Source: Candidatus Endomicrobium neocapritermitis (GTDB lineage Bacteria > Elusimicrobiota > Endomicrobiia > Endomicrobiales > Endomicrobiaceae). Taken from it: a stretch of 64,000 nucleotides of DNA. The notes beneath the pieces are model-generated. The model was not told the DNA's origin, did no database searches, and saw only the letters and a program-made list of their open reading frames with translations. The stretch covers positions 1 to 64,000 of the forward strand of contig WRJZ01000053.1 in the NCBI GenBank assembly GCA_009778325.1, read 5' to 3'. A program made the position numbers and the translations under genes. Each line of letters starts with the position of its first letter. Position 1 is the first letter of the stretch. Below are positions 43,506 through 52,440 of this stretch, piece by piece.

Positions 43506-43631
43506 GCAGAGTGAAGAGTGGAGAGTGAAAAGTGGAGATATTGAATTTCGGAGAAGCCGAAATCTAATTAATAGGTTTTCGCATAGCGAAAACACTTTAT
43601 CTCCACTCTCCACTCTTCAATCTTCACTCTG
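43506..43631. repeat. Three-way-junction repeat, copy 7 (GAGTGAA arms)
   Basis: Left arm GCAGAGTGAAGAGTGGAGAG then TGAAAAGTGGAGATA (43506-43540); right arm TATCTCCACTCTCCACTCTT then CAATCTTCACTCTG (43598-43631). Hairpin 1 ATTTCGG-AGAAG-CCGAAAT (43545-43563), 11-nt linker, hairpin 2 GTTTTCGC-ATA-GCGAAAAC (43575-43593). The changed G-to-A and C-to-T ends of hairpin 1 are compensatory relative to copy 1. Confidence 0.88.
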
Positions 43632-43654
43632 TAGTTAAAAATGGAGTATATTGT

Positions 43655-45076
43655 ATGATTAAATTCGGTACATCGGGATGGAGAGGAATTATTGCCGAGG
43701 AGTTTACTTATGAAAACGTAAGAATCGTAACTCAGGCAATCGCGAAGCTTATAAACGGGGAAGCGAAAAAAGCTTCGGTAATTATAGGATACGATACAAG
43801 ATTTATGTCCGAAGATTTCGCGAAAGCTTCCGCCGAAGTATTGGCGGGCAACGGCATTAAAGTTTTGCTTTGCAAAAGAGACACTCCTACGCCCGTCGTC
43901 GCTTTTGAGATAATCAATTCAAAACTTGCGGGCGGCATTAATTTTACCGCAAGCCACAATCCTTATAAGTATAACGGCATAAAATATTCTCCGTCATGGG
44001 GCGGTCCCGCTCTTCCGGAAACAACAAGTAAAATCGAAAAATACTGCGCTTCAACCGGCATAAAAGACGTAAAAATCATGCCTCTGGAACAAGGTATAAA
44101 AAATAAAATTATCGAGATGCATAATCCCCGCGCGGCTTACATGAAGAAAATAAGGGAACTTGTAAATTTTAAGGCGTTAAAAAAAGCCGGTTTAAAAGTA
44201 GCCTGCGACGTTTTACACGGCACGGGAAACGATTATTTGGATGCGCTTCTTGACGAAGCCGGCATTAAGCATAAAACCATAAATAAAAACAGGGACACGA
44301 TGTTTTCTCCGAACGGCGCTCCGGAACCAAACGAGCAAAATATCGGCGAACTTTTTCAGATGGTAAAAAAAGAATCATTTAAACTCGGCCTTGCCGCAGA
44401 CGGTGACGCCGACAGATTCGGGATAATCGATTCAAACGGCGAGTTTATAACTCCGAATCAGGTTATACCTGTCTTGCTGTACCATTTAAATAAAACAAGA
44501 GGCTGGAAAGGAATTGCCGCAAGAAGCGTTATGACAAGCCATATGCTTGACAGGCTTGCGGCAAAAATCGGCGTACAGGTTATGGAAACCCCGGTCGGAT
44601 TTAAGTATATCGGCGAGATTATGGTAAATAACCAGAAGGATTTTATTATCGGCGGCGAAGAATCCGGCGGGCTTACGATAAGAGGGCATATCCCGGAAAA
44701 GGACGGAATTCTTGCCTGTTTATTGATGGCGGAAGCCGCAGCGATGAATAAAAAGTCGGTAACCGCAATGCTTAAAGACATAAAGAAAATGACCGGCGAG
44801 GTTATAACTTCAAGGCTTAATTTTCATCTTCCCGCCGAAACTATGGAAGCTTTCAGAAATACGCTTAGAGAAAAATCGCCTGAAAGTTTTGCCGGCATGA
44901 AAGTGATAAACAATATCTCAATCGACGGGCATAAATTTATTTTGGATGACAATACATGGATAGGTTTCAGGCTTTCCGGAACAGAGCCGGTTGTGAGAGT
45001 TTATGTTGAGTCCGACAATCAGGCGAAATTGAATAAGCTTCTCAAGGCCGGTAAAGCGTTTGTTTACGGGAAATAA
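43655..45076 (+). CDS. Phosphoglucomutase/phosphomannomutase family protein
   Basis: Interconverts hexose 1- and 6-phosphates via a phosphoserine. 473 residues. MIKFGTSGWRGIIAEEFTYE at the start, catalytic TASHNPYKYNGIKYSP (Ser about residue 102), metal loop DGDADRFGIID (about 247-257), sugar-binding GGEESGG and C-terminal phosphate-binding RLSGTEPVVRVYVES. All active-site elements are present, in contrast to the upstream fusion protein; together they can supply sugar 1-phosphate and its nucleotide derivative. Confidence 0.93.
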   Translation: MIKFGTSGWRGIIAEEFTYENVRIVTQAIAKLINGEAKKASVIIGYDTRFMSEDFAKASAEVLAGNGIKVLLCKRDTPTPVVAFEIINSKLAGGINFTASHNPYKYNGIKYSPSWGGPALPETTSKIEKYCASTGIKDVKIMPLEQGIKNKIIEMHNPRAAYMKKIRELVNFKALKKAGLKVACDVLHGTGNDYLDALLDEAGIKHKTINKNRDTMFSPNGAPEPNEQNIGELFQMVKKESFKLGLAADGDADRFGIIDSNGEFITPNQVIPVLLYHLNKTRGWKGIAARSVMTSHMLDRLAAKIGVQVMETPVGFKYIGEIMVNNQKDFIIGGEESGGLTIRGHIPEKDGILACLLMAEAAAMNKKSVTAMLKDIKKMTGEVITSRLNFHLPAETMEAFRNTLREKSPESFAGMKVINNISIDGHKFILDDNTWIGFRLSGTEPVVRVYVESDNQAKLNKLLKAGKAFVYGK

Positions 45077-45105
45077 AGATATGAAATTTACATTTGGGGC
45101 ATAAT

Positions 45106-46410
45106 ATGGGCAAAGACGATTTTTTACCCGCTGCCGGGACAAGAGATATAGAACCTGTACAGGCTGAAATAAGAAGCGGAGTTATTGATAAAATAGCGTC
45201 AAGTTATAAAAAATACGGTTTTAATTCCATAGAAACGCCAGCTATTGAAAAACTTGAAAATCTGACCGGAAAAAAAGGCGGAGAAAACGAGAAGCTGATT
45301 TTTAAGATACTCAAACGCGGTGAAGAATTAAAAGAAGCTTTGAAAGAAAGCAGTGAAGAAAACAATATTGCGGATTTCGGGCTTCGCTATGACCTTACGG
45401 TTCCTCTCGCGCGCTATTACGCGCATTATAAAGATAAACTCCCGAAACCATTTAAAGTTTTTCAGATAGGAAATGTGTGGCGTGCTGAAAGACAGCAAAA
45501 ATCAAGATACAGGCAGTTCACGCAATGCGACATAGATATTATAGGGGACCCTACGCCAAACTGCGAAATAGAATTAATTTATGTGACGTGCAAAACTTTG
45601 AATGAACTTGGAATTAAGAACTTTGAAATAAGAATAAATGACAGGCAGATACTTAAAAAAATAAGCAAAGACTGCGGCATAAATGACGACGATAAATACA
45701 GGGATTTTCTTATAGCTTTGGATAAATTGGATAAAAAATCTCTTGACGATATTATTGAAGAATTGAGAAAGAAAAATTTTGAAGAATCAGTTCTTGCAAA
45801 TATCAAAAGGGTTTTCGAAAATCTGAAAGAAGGAAAAACCAATATAGATTTATCCGGGGAAAATGAATCTGAAACCGAAGACGCAAAGTATTATAAAGCC
45901 TGCAGAGATTTAAGTACAATAATCAGCTCCGTTAAAAGTTTAACGGATGACGTTAATATAAGATTTGACCCAATGTTAGTGCGCGGTATGGATTATTATA
46001 CCGGCGCGATTTACGAAGTTAACGAAATAAACGGGAATCTCTCTTTCGGCGGCGGCGGGCGTTATGATAATATGATAGGCGGTTTTTCCGGTCATGATGT
46101 TTCCGCCTGCGGATTTTCGTTAGGATTTGAGAGAGTAATCGACGCGTTTTTTTCAGGTTCCGAAGCGGCGCAAAACAGCGGTTTGAAAAAAGCCGCTTTA
46201 TTATATGATTCCGAAAAGGATAATTATTCGGATATAGCTGTTTTGTCGGAAGATTTAAGAAAAGAGTATGATGTCGTCTCAATTTTTGCCCGCCAAAAAA
46301 ATATGTCAAACCAGCTGGAAAAACTTAAAAACATCGGATTTACCCACTGGGGTATTTTTAAAGGTCCTGAAACGGCAATTAACAAATTACAATTAACAAA
46401 TAACAAATAA
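45106..46410 (+). CDS. hisS: Histidyl-tRNA synthetase with repeat-encoded C-terminus
   Basis: Charges tRNA-His. 434 residues. Class II motif 2 region WRAERQQKSRYRQFTQCDID (about 125-144), RYDLTVPLARYYAH, the His-specific LVRGMDYYTGAIYEV and motif 3 SLGFERVIDAF are present, followed by the anticodon-binding domain. Its last residues (ETAINKLQLTNNK) come from an AATTAAC repeat run that also supplies the stop codon, so the native C-terminus is altered. ATG 45106 lacks a strong Shine-Dalgarno. A bidirectional terminator follows. Confidence 0.94.
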   Translation: MGKDDFLPAAGTRDIEPVQAEIRSGVIDKIASSYKKYGFNSIETPAIEKLENLTGKKGGENEKLIFKILKRGEELKEALKESSEENNIADFGLRYDLTVPLARYYAHYKDKLPKPFKVFQIGNVWRAERQQKSRYRQFTQCDIDIIGDPTPNCEIELIYVTCKTLNELGIKNFEIRINDRQILKKISKDCGINDDDKYRDFLIALDKLDKKSLDDIIEELRKKNFEESVLANIKRVFENLKEGKTNIDLSGENESETEDAKYYKACRDLSTIISSVKSLTDDVNIRFDPMLVRGMDYYTGAIYEVNEINGNLSFGGGGRYDNMIGGFSGHDVSACGFSLGFERVIDAFFSGSEAAQNSGLKKAALLYDSEKDNYSDIAVLSEDLRKEYDVVSIFARQKNMSNQLEKLKNIGFTHWGIFKGPETAINKLQLTNNK

Positions 46411-46425
46411 GACAAATACCTCGCA

Positions 46426-46472
46426 AAAGGCAAAAAAGACAGCACGAAAATCGCGCTGTCTTTTTTGCCTTT
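46426..46472. terminator. Bidirectional terminator between hisS and the citrate synthase gene
   Basis: Perfect 18-bp stem AAAGGCAAAAAAGACAGC (46426-46443) with GCTGTCTTTTTTGCCTTT (46455-46472), 11-nt loop. The A/T-rich outer stem gives U-tracts in both directions, suited to two converging genes. Confidence 0.85.
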
Positions 46473-46517
46473 GCTATGTCCAATTATTATTTATTAATTG
46501 TTAATTATTAATTGCCT

Positions 46518-47891
46518 TTACGCGTATTGAGATAAATATTTCTTTGCAAGTTCCATCATTTCCGCGTGAGTCATTGACGTTGTTCTTCCGTTTTTAAACA
46601 ATTCGTCAATATCTTCTTTTATCTTTAATACCGCGGGATTGTTTTTATCAAGCTTTTCTTCTTTTTCCTTAAGCCCCGGCATTTGCGTGTTAATCCAGAA
46701 AGCTATCCCGGCAAGCCCTGCTCTGTCGGTTATTTCAACTTCCGGCGGCCTGTTAAGAATCGACTGAGTGTCAAACACATTATAAATTTCCTGCTCTTTT
46801 AAAAGACCGTCAGCGTGAATGCCCGCTTTTGTCATATTAAAATTTGCTCCGACAAAAGGCTGGTTTTTCGGAATATCATAGTTGAGTTCTCTTTTGAAAT
46901 AATCGGCAATTTCGGTAATTGCCGACAAATCCATACCGTTTGTGGTTCCTCTTAAAGATACATATTCGATAGCCAAAGCTTCGACCGGAGTGTTTCCCGT
47001 TCTTTCGCCTATTCCTAAAAGAGAACCGTTTATTGACGAACAGCCGTAAAGCCACGCGGCTGTTGAATTGCTGAGCGCTCTGTAAAAATCATTGTGTCCG
47101 TGCCATTCAATGCATTCCGAAGGCACTCCCGCGTGATGCGTGAGTCCGAACATTATTCCGTTTACGTTTCTCGGCATTGCGGCTCCCGGATAACTTACTC
47201 CGAAACCCAATGTGTCGCATGCTCTTATTTTTACGGGTATTTTTGCTTCCTTTGAAAGTTTCATAAGTTCTACGGCGAAAGGAACGACAAAACCGTAAAA
47301 ATCGGCTCTTGTTATATCTTCAAAATGACAGCGTGGAAGAATTCCTTCGGCAAGAGCGGCTTTAACTATGTCCAAATACATTTCCAAAGCTTGCCTGCGG
47401 GTTTTTTTGAGTTTTAAAAATATGTGGTAATCCGAGCAGGAAGTTAAAATTCCGGTTTCTTTAAGCCCCATTTCTTTAACAAGTTTAAAGTCTTCCTTAT
47501 TTGCTCTTATCCATGAAGTTATTTGCGGAAATTCATATCCTTTTTCCTGACATTTTCTTACGGCTTCTTTATCTTTGTCGGAATAAAGAAAAAATTCCGT
47601 CTGTTTAATTATGCCGTTAGGCCCTCCGAGTTTATGCATCAAATCGTACAGATCGGCTATTTGGTCCGCGGTAAACGGATCCATTGCCTGCTGCCCGTCG
47701 CGGAACGTTGTGTCCGTGATCCAAATGTCATCCGGGACATTCATAGGCACTACCATATTATTGAACCCTATTTTCGGGATTTCGGTGTACTGAAAAGTCT
47801 CCCTGAAAAGATTTGGTTCCTTCACATCTTGAAGCTCGTAATGATACTCTTCCGGCTCAAGAATGTTTTTCTTCTTGTTGAAAGTAAGCAT
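46518..47891 (-). CDS. Re-citrate synthase-like protein (isopropylmalate/homocitrate synthase family)
   Basis: 457 residues from the ATG at 47891 (GGGAGG 5 nt upstream; an overlapping GTG at 47897 is less likely). A DRE-TIM metallolyase: ITDTTFRDGQQAMDPFTADQ (about 58-77) holds the catalytic Arg-Asp, and IEWHGHNDFYRALSNSTAAW the metal HxH. The sequence KLGGPNGIIKQTEFFLYSDK matches the group containing the Re-face citrate synthase of anaerobic clostridia rather than LeuA. It would make citrate from acetyl-CoA and oxaloacetate for glutamate synthesis. Homocitrate synthase activity is the alternative. Confidence 0.78.
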   Translation of the reverse strand: MLTFNKKKNILEPEEYHYELQDVKEPNLFRETFQYTEIPKIGFNNMVVPMNVPDDIWITDTTFRDGQQAMDPFTADQIADLYDLMHKLGGPNGIIKQTEFFLYSDKDKEAVRKCQEKGYEFPQITSWIRANKEDFKLVKEMGLKETGILTSCSDYHIFLKLKKTRRQALEMYLDIVKAALAEGILPRCHFEDITRADFYGFVVPFAVELMKLSKEAKIPVKIRACDTLGFGVSYPGAAMPRNVNGIMFGLTHHAGVPSECIEWHGHNDFYRALSNSTAAWLYGCSSINGSLLGIGERTGNTPVEALAIEYVSLRGTTNGMDLSAITEIADYFKRELNYDIPKNQPFVGANFNMTKAGIHADGLLKEQEIYNVFDTQSILNRPPEVEITDRAGLAGIAFWINTQMPGLKEKEEKLDKNNPAVLKIKEDIDELFKNGRTTSMTHAEMMELAKKYLSQYA

Positions 47892-47962
47892 GGGCACCTC
47901 CCTATTTAGTCAACTATATATTATATTAATTATAGGGCAAGATTGCAAATTTATGCAACATT

Positions 47963-48104
47963 AGAAGTTGAGAGTTTGGCAACTGAGAAGATGGGCAATG
48001 GCGAGAACGGAATAAGATGGTATGATAGGATGATAAGAAATTTAGCAACAGCAAGGACTTTAACGACCACAGCTCTTCTAGACTTCTTAACTTCCCAACT
48101 TCTA
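47963..48104. repeat. GAAGTT/GATAAG-armed repeat with conserved core
   Basis: Left side mixes GAAGTTGAGAGTTTGGCAAC, GAGAAGATGG and AATAAGATGGTATGATAGGA; right arm 48078-48104 is CTAGACTTCTTAACTTCCCA. The core 48043-48080 reads AGCAACAGCAAGGACTTTAA then CGACCACAGCTCTTC, one of the best-preserved copies. Confidence 0.7.
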
Positions 48105-48116
48105 TTCATCTATTCT

Positions 48117-48145
48117 TTGACACATTCTTCAATTTAGAATATAAT
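48117..48145 (+). promoter_or_regulatory. Consensus sigma-70 promoter of the PBP1A gene
   Basis: TTGACA (48117-48122), 17-nt spacer, TATAAT (48140-48145): both boxes and the spacing match consensus exactly. Transcription would begin near 48152, leaving a leader of about 26 nt before the ATG at 48178. Confidence 0.88.
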
Positions 48146-48177
48146 CTTTAAGATATACAGTATTACCGGAGAGTTAA

Positions 48178-50295
48178 ATGAGCGTAAAAATAACGTTTAA
48201 AAAATTAGTTTTTTTCTTTTTTTTAATAGCCGTGCCTTTGTGCATAATTGTAGGCGCAAAAATTCTGGAAAAAATGACCGAAGATTTGCCGTCAATCAGC
48301 CAGCTTGAAAATTATACGCCCAGTCTTTCAACAAAAATCTACGATAAAGACAACAACTTAATCGCCGAGCTGTTTATGGAGAGAAGAATGCTCGTTCCCA
48401 TAAACGAAATTCCGATAGACCTTCAAAATGCTTTCATATCTATTGAAGACAATGACTTTTTTTACCATTGGGGCGTTTCTACAAAAGGCGTAATACGCGC
48501 GCTTTCAAGAATAGCGTTGAGAAGAAAAGTAGCCGAAGGCGGCTCCACAATAACACAGCAGCTTGCCAAAACAATATTTTTGACTCCTGAAAAAACACTG
48601 AAGCGCAAAATAAAAGAGGCTCTGCTTACAATCCAGCTTGAAAAAGATTATTCAAAAGACGAAATCCTTCAGTTTTATATAAACCAAATTTATTTCGGCA
48701 GCGGAGCATACGGAGCCCAGTCGGCGGCAAAAGTTTATTTCAATAAAAACGTTGAAGATTTGAATCTTGCGGAAAGCGCAACCCTTGCGGCAATACCAAA
48801 GTCGCCGAATTTTTATAATCCTTTTAGAAATATAAAAGCGTCGCAAGCAAGAAGAAATCTTGTTTTGGCAAGAATGAGACAGCTTGGATATATTACTCCC
48901 GAGCAGGAACAGGAAGCGCTCGCAGTGCCGCTCCCGGAAAGAGAAGAAATCCCAAAGCAGGAATCGGGACATTATTTTGTGGAATTTTTGAGAATAATGC
49001 TTGAACCGAAATACGGAACAAACGTTTTATTCAAAGGCGGCCTTTCAATTTTCACGACTCTTGATATGCAGGCGCAGACGGCGGCGGAAAAAGTGCTTGA
49101 GTCGGAATTGGAAAAGTTTGACGAAAACAGAGCGAAAGCTTTTGAAAAAGAAGGCGCCGAACCGGTTAAAGCGCAGGGCGCGCTTATTGCCATGGACATA
49201 AACACCGGAGCTATCAGAGCAATGGTCGGCGGAAGAAGTTTTAAGGAAACCCAGTTTAACCGCGCGACGCAGGCAAAGCGGCAGGCCGGCTCTTCTTTCA
49301 AACCTTTTGTTTATCTCGCCGCTCTTGAAGCTGGATTTACGGCGGCAACTTTACTTGACGATGAACCGATGGTTTTTGTTTATGACGGAGCAAACTGGAA
49401 TTTAGTTTCCCGCGATATCAGAGCGCTGGAAGATATAGCCGAAGAAATTCCCGAATCAGACCTGGTAGACGTTCAAAAAGTATGGACTCCGGTTAATTAC
49501 GGCGGAAAATACAGAGGCCCGGTAACATTAAGGACCGCTCTCGCTTTGTCGATAAACACATGCGCGATACAAACCATAATGCATGTTACGCCGCGGAAAG
49601 TTATTCAGGCGGCAAGAAGACTCGGCATTACAACGCCGCTCTCCAACTCGTATTCGCTGGCTTTGGGAGCAAGCGACGTAACATTGCAGGAGATGGTTTC
49701 GGCTTATTCCGTGTTCGGGTCGGGAGGAGTTAAAACAACGCCTTATGTTATCACGAAAATTACCGACAAAGACGGACGTATTCTTGAACAAAACCTTCCG
49801 CAGCAGAAAGAAGTTTTATCGCCTCAAATATGTTTCGTGATGACGAACATGCTTAAATCCGTAATTGAAAGAGGAAGCGGCTGGTACGCAAAAAATCTTA
49901 ACAGGCCTTGCGCCGGAAAAACAGGAACTACAAACGAAGGCGGCGACGTCTGGTTTATAGGATATACTCCGCAGCTTGCGGCCGGAGTATGGGTAGGATA
50001 TGACAACCGCTCGATATCTCTGGGGGAAAGAGTCACCGGCGGAACTTTGGCATGCCCCATATGGACAAAATTTATGAAAGAATCTTTAGCGGGAAAACCC
50101 ATAGTCGATTTCAGCCAGCCGGATAATATCGAATGGGCATTGGTTGACCCGCAGACAGGCTTACTGGCATTAAGCAAAACGCCGGGAGCGTTTCTTGAAG
50201 CTTTTATAAAAGGAACAGCGCCTAAACAATATTATAATCAGGTTTTTCCGGATTCAAAAAGAGTTGACCTTACAATCGAGGAAGAGGGATTTTAG
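48178..50295 (+). CDS. mrcA: Penicillin-binding protein 1A (bifunctional class A)
   Basis: Polymerises and cross-links peptidoglycan. 705 residues: one N-terminal membrane helix (about 9-29), a glycosyltransferase domain with EDNDFFYHWGVS (catalytic Glu about 92), GGSTITQQLAKTIFLTPEKT and RKIKEALLTIQLEKDYSKDE, then a transpeptidase domain with GSSFKPFVYLAAL (SxxK), SINTCA (SxN) and GKTGTTNEGGDVWFIGYTP. Expressed from its own consensus promoter. Its 3' end overlaps the convergent gene at 50270 by 26 nt. Confidence 0.95.
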   Translation: MSVKITFKKLVFFFFLIAVPLCIIVGAKILEKMTEDLPSISQLENYTPSLSTKIYDKDNNLIAELFMERRMLVPINEIPIDLQNAFISIEDNDFFYHWGVSTKGVIRALSRIALRRKVAEGGSTITQQLAKTIFLTPEKTLKRKIKEALLTIQLEKDYSKDEILQFYINQIYFGSGAYGAQSAAKVYFNKNVEDLNLAESATLAAIPKSPNFYNPFRNIKASQARRNLVLARMRQLGYITPEQEQEALAVPLPEREEIPKQESGHYFVEFLRIMLEPKYGTNVLFKGGLSIFTTLDMQAQTAAEKVLESELEKFDENRAKAFEKEGAEPVKAQGALIAMDINTGAIRAMVGGRSFKETQFNRATQAKRQAGSSFKPFVYLAALEAGFTAATLLDDEPMVFVYDGANWNLVSRDIRALEDIAEEIPESDLVDVQKVWTPVNYGGKYRGPVTLRTALALSINTCAIQTIMHVTPRKVIQAARRLGITTPLSNSYSLALGASDVTLQEMVSAYSVFGSGGVKTTPYVITKITDKDGRILEQNLPQQKEVLSPQICFVMTNMLKSVIERGSGWYAKNLNRPCAGKTGTTNEGGDVWFIGYTPQLAAGVWVGYDNRSISLGERVTGGTLACPIWTKFMKESLAGKPIVDFSQPDNIEWALVDPQTGLLALSKTPGAFLEAFIKGTAPKQYYNQVFPDSKRVDLTIEEEGF

Positions 50296-50689
50296 TTTGT
50301 TCTATTATTTCGTATTCTGTCATACCGTCGCGGATGTTATATTTTACGTAAAGCTCAGTGCCTTTAAAAAAGCCGTCCGTAGATTTTGCGTATAACATCA
50401 AAGTGTCACCAACCGCTTCAATGCGCATTAAAGTAAAATACCTATTTCCTTCCAAACTGATTTGAAGAGCTTCGCTTTTAGAGAGCTCTTCCAAAGCGTC
50501 AAATTCACCGTACGCGTTAAAATACGCCTGCTCTCTGCTTATTATCGTGCCTGCAACAACTCCTGCTTCGGCAGTCATTTCAATCCTTAGCTGCTTCAGG
50601 TAAACAAAAATAGCGGCAGCGGCAAAAAATACAAAAATGGCCGCGACTATTATGATTTGTTTTTTATTTAATTTTTTCATTTTTTCCAT
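50270..50689 (-). CDS. Single-helix membrane-anchored protein, unknown
   Basis: 139 residues from the ATG at 50689; ATG 50680 is equally possible, and ATG 50701 lies inside a palindromic repeat. A basic N-terminus (KMKKLNKKQ), one membrane helix (IIIVAAIFVFFAAAAIFVYL) and a ~100-residue extracytoplasmic domain (GTIISREQAYFNAYGEFDAL). It loosely resembles minor pilin-like proteins but lacks a prepilin cleavage motif. Third gene of the minus-strand group behind the HD protein. Confidence 0.6.
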   Translation of the reverse strand: MEKMKKLNKKQIIIVAAIFVFFAAAAIFVYLKQLRIEMTAEAGVVAGTIISREQAYFNAYGEFDALEELSKSEALQISLEGNRYFTLMRIEAVGDTLMLYAKSTDGFFKGTELYVKYNIRDGMTEYEIIEQTKIPLPRL

Positions 50690-50696
50690 CTTTGCC

Positions 50697-50835
50697 GTCA
50701 TTGCGAGAAATTTACATCCGTTTGTAAATTTCGCGGCAATCTAGACAATAAAATTATTATTGAAGCATACATTGAGAGATGCCAGCAGGAGCAGCTTTCC
50801 GGATTGCTTCGGGAACTTCGTTCCCTCGCAATGAC
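50697..50835. repeat. Nested GTCATTGCGAG palindrome
   Basis: GTCATTGCGAG (50697-50707) pairs with CTCGCAATGAC (50825-50835). Inside are GAAATTTACA-TCCGT-TTGTAAATTTC and GGATTGCTTCGGGAAC. It spans most of the gap between the HD gene and the downstream membrane-protein gene. Confidence 0.7.
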
Positions 50836-50863
50836 AAAAGAGCGGAATTAAAGCCTGCTTTTG

Positions 50864-52042
50864 TCATTTAAAATAATCAAAAAGCTGTTTAAAATCCAAA
50901 TTATTTTTATCTACAACCGCGTATTTATCATATAAATCCTGCTTGGACTTCATTAAAGTGTCGGACTTGATTCCGTACTCCAACGCCATGGAAGCTTCTA
51001 TGTACGCGCAAAGTTTGTCGCATGAAGACGTAAGCGTGCCGTCAACGGCGTTATACTGGTCATAGTTATATTCAGCCGCGTTTTTAACTTCTTTAACTTC
51101 GCCGTTTTCGATTATTTTATCCGCAAATTCATTCTGCACGAAATATACCATTTCCCTGTGCCAGTCATCAGGTATCAAAGGGAGAATCCTCTCCCTCACC
51201 TGCTTTTCTTCATACACTTTAATTATATCTTCAAGACCCGTAATTGAAGATTTTATCGGGCGGATAATATCTTTGGTAAGGATTTCCGGCAAATCGTGGA
51301 ACAATGCCGAATAAAAATTATTGTACATTCTCGTTCTGCACGCGCCCATCTCGTTTGAAAATAAATACGCGAAAATCGCCACGGTAAGCATATGACCCAA
51401 AACCGTTGTTTTGGGAATTCTGTAAGCCTGCGCCCATCTCTGCTGAAAACGAAGCTGTCCGCACAAATCGAGAAATCCGTAATATCTTTTATTTATCATC
51501 AGCTTTCTTATTCCGGACAAATCGTCAAAAGTAGCGATGCTGGATTCTATCTCTTCTTTTGTTCTTTCTATGCCGTAGATCATCGCGTTCCACGGATAAA
51601 TTATGCCGAACTCCCACTTTGTGGAAAGACTGTGCGCCGCGCTTAAAATTCTTTTTTCCTGTTTCGCGTAGCCCGGATCGGAAAAATATTCGGAAAATCT
51701 TTCTTTTATGCCGTGCTGCAGAGCTTTCAAATCTTTTTCAAGGTTTTTCATTACCCATTCATTCAGCTCTTTTTCTTTTTTTGACATCAGTTCGTGGAAA
51801 ACTTCAGGCTTTAAATCCGTAAGCATTATCCTCTGGAAAAACTCAAATATCCCGCCTTCAATAAGTTTTATCCAGTCGATTTTTTTGCCTTCGTCTTCTT
51901 CAAACTTAGCGACAATATAGGCGATTATCATTTTATGAGCCTGCTTATCCAGCTCAAAAAAATCAAAAGGTCTTATGTGGTCATTCCACCTTAAAATATT
52001 CGCCGCGGAGAAAATTCTTAAAATCAGTTCTTTTGTGATCAT
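50864..52042 (-). CDS. HD-domain hydrolase (YfbR-like)
   Basis: 392 residues. HD superfamily metal site: VLGHMLTVAIFAYLFSNEMG (first His), SALFHDLPEILTKDI (His-Asp pair, about residues 250-264) and a later CDKLCAYIEASMALEYG (Asp). Related proteins are nucleotide or deoxynucleotide phosphohydrolases, larger than E. coli YfbR because of an N-terminal ~190-residue helical extension. It begins 7 nt after the holin-like gene's stop, so the two are probably co-transcribed. Confidence 0.78.
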   Translation of the reverse strand: MITKELILRIFSAANILRWNDHIRPFDFFELDKQAHKMIIAYIVAKFEEDEGKKIDWIKLIEGGIFEFFQRIMLTDLKPEVFHELMSKKEKELNEWVMKNLEKDLKALQHGIKERFSEYFSDPGYAKQEKRILSAAHSLSTKWEFGIIYPWNAMIYGIERTKEEIESSIATFDDLSGIRKLMINKRYYGFLDLCGQLRFQQRWAQAYRIPKTTVLGHMLTVAIFAYLFSNEMGACRTRMYNNFYSALFHDLPEILTKDIIRPIKSSITGLEDIIKVYEEKQVRERILPLIPDDWHREMVYFVQNEFADKIIENGEVKEVKNAAEYNYDQYNAVDGTLTSSCDKLCAYIEASMALEYGIKSDTLMKSKQDLYDKYAVVDKNNLDFKQLFDYFK

Positions 52043-52049
52043 TTATTTT

Positions 52050-52427
52050 CTATCTCCTGTTTTCGTCCTGCAAATTCCGCATTTCATTACTGCCTATTAT
52101 AACATTCAAAATTATGCTTACTATGCTGAAAAGAACCGCTCCCCAAAAAGCGTCCCAAAAACCGCCGACCGTAAATTCTATTATAATTTTCGAAGTAAGA
52201 TAAAAAAGAAACGCGTTTATGAAAAGCGTGAAAATTCCTAATGTTAAAATATTTATCGGAAGAGTAAGAAGTATAAGAACGGGTTTTAAAACAGCATTCA
52301 AAAGCCCTATAACAATAGCGGTGGCAATCAAAACGCCCCACGTCGGAATATTTATCCCGGAAATAATGTTTACGGCAACAAGCAAAGCTGCCGAGTTAAC
52401 TACAAGCCGTATCAGAATATTTTTCAT
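52050..52427 (-). CDS. Phage-holin-family (4-TMS) membrane protein
   Basis: 125 residues from the ATG at 52427 (GAGGTAAT upstream). Four membrane helices; ILIRLVVNSAALLVAVNIIS and LLNAVLKPVLILLTLPINIL are typical of the superfamily IV holin-like proteins (PF04020), which are usually chromosomal and not phage-derived. Function unknown. Confidence 0.85.
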   Translation of the reverse strand: MKNILIRLVVNSAALLVAVNIISGINIPTWGVLIATAIVIGLLNAVLKPVLILLTLPINILTLGIFTLFINAFLFYLTSKIIIEFTVGGFWDAFWGAVLFSIVSIILNVIIGSNEMRNLQDENRR

Positions 52428-52440
52428 ATTACCTCTATTT

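Noticed and set aside
52050-52427. Prophage holin
   Set aside because: The protein belongs to the holin-like superfamily IV, usually a chromosomal membrane protein, and no phage genes are nearby.
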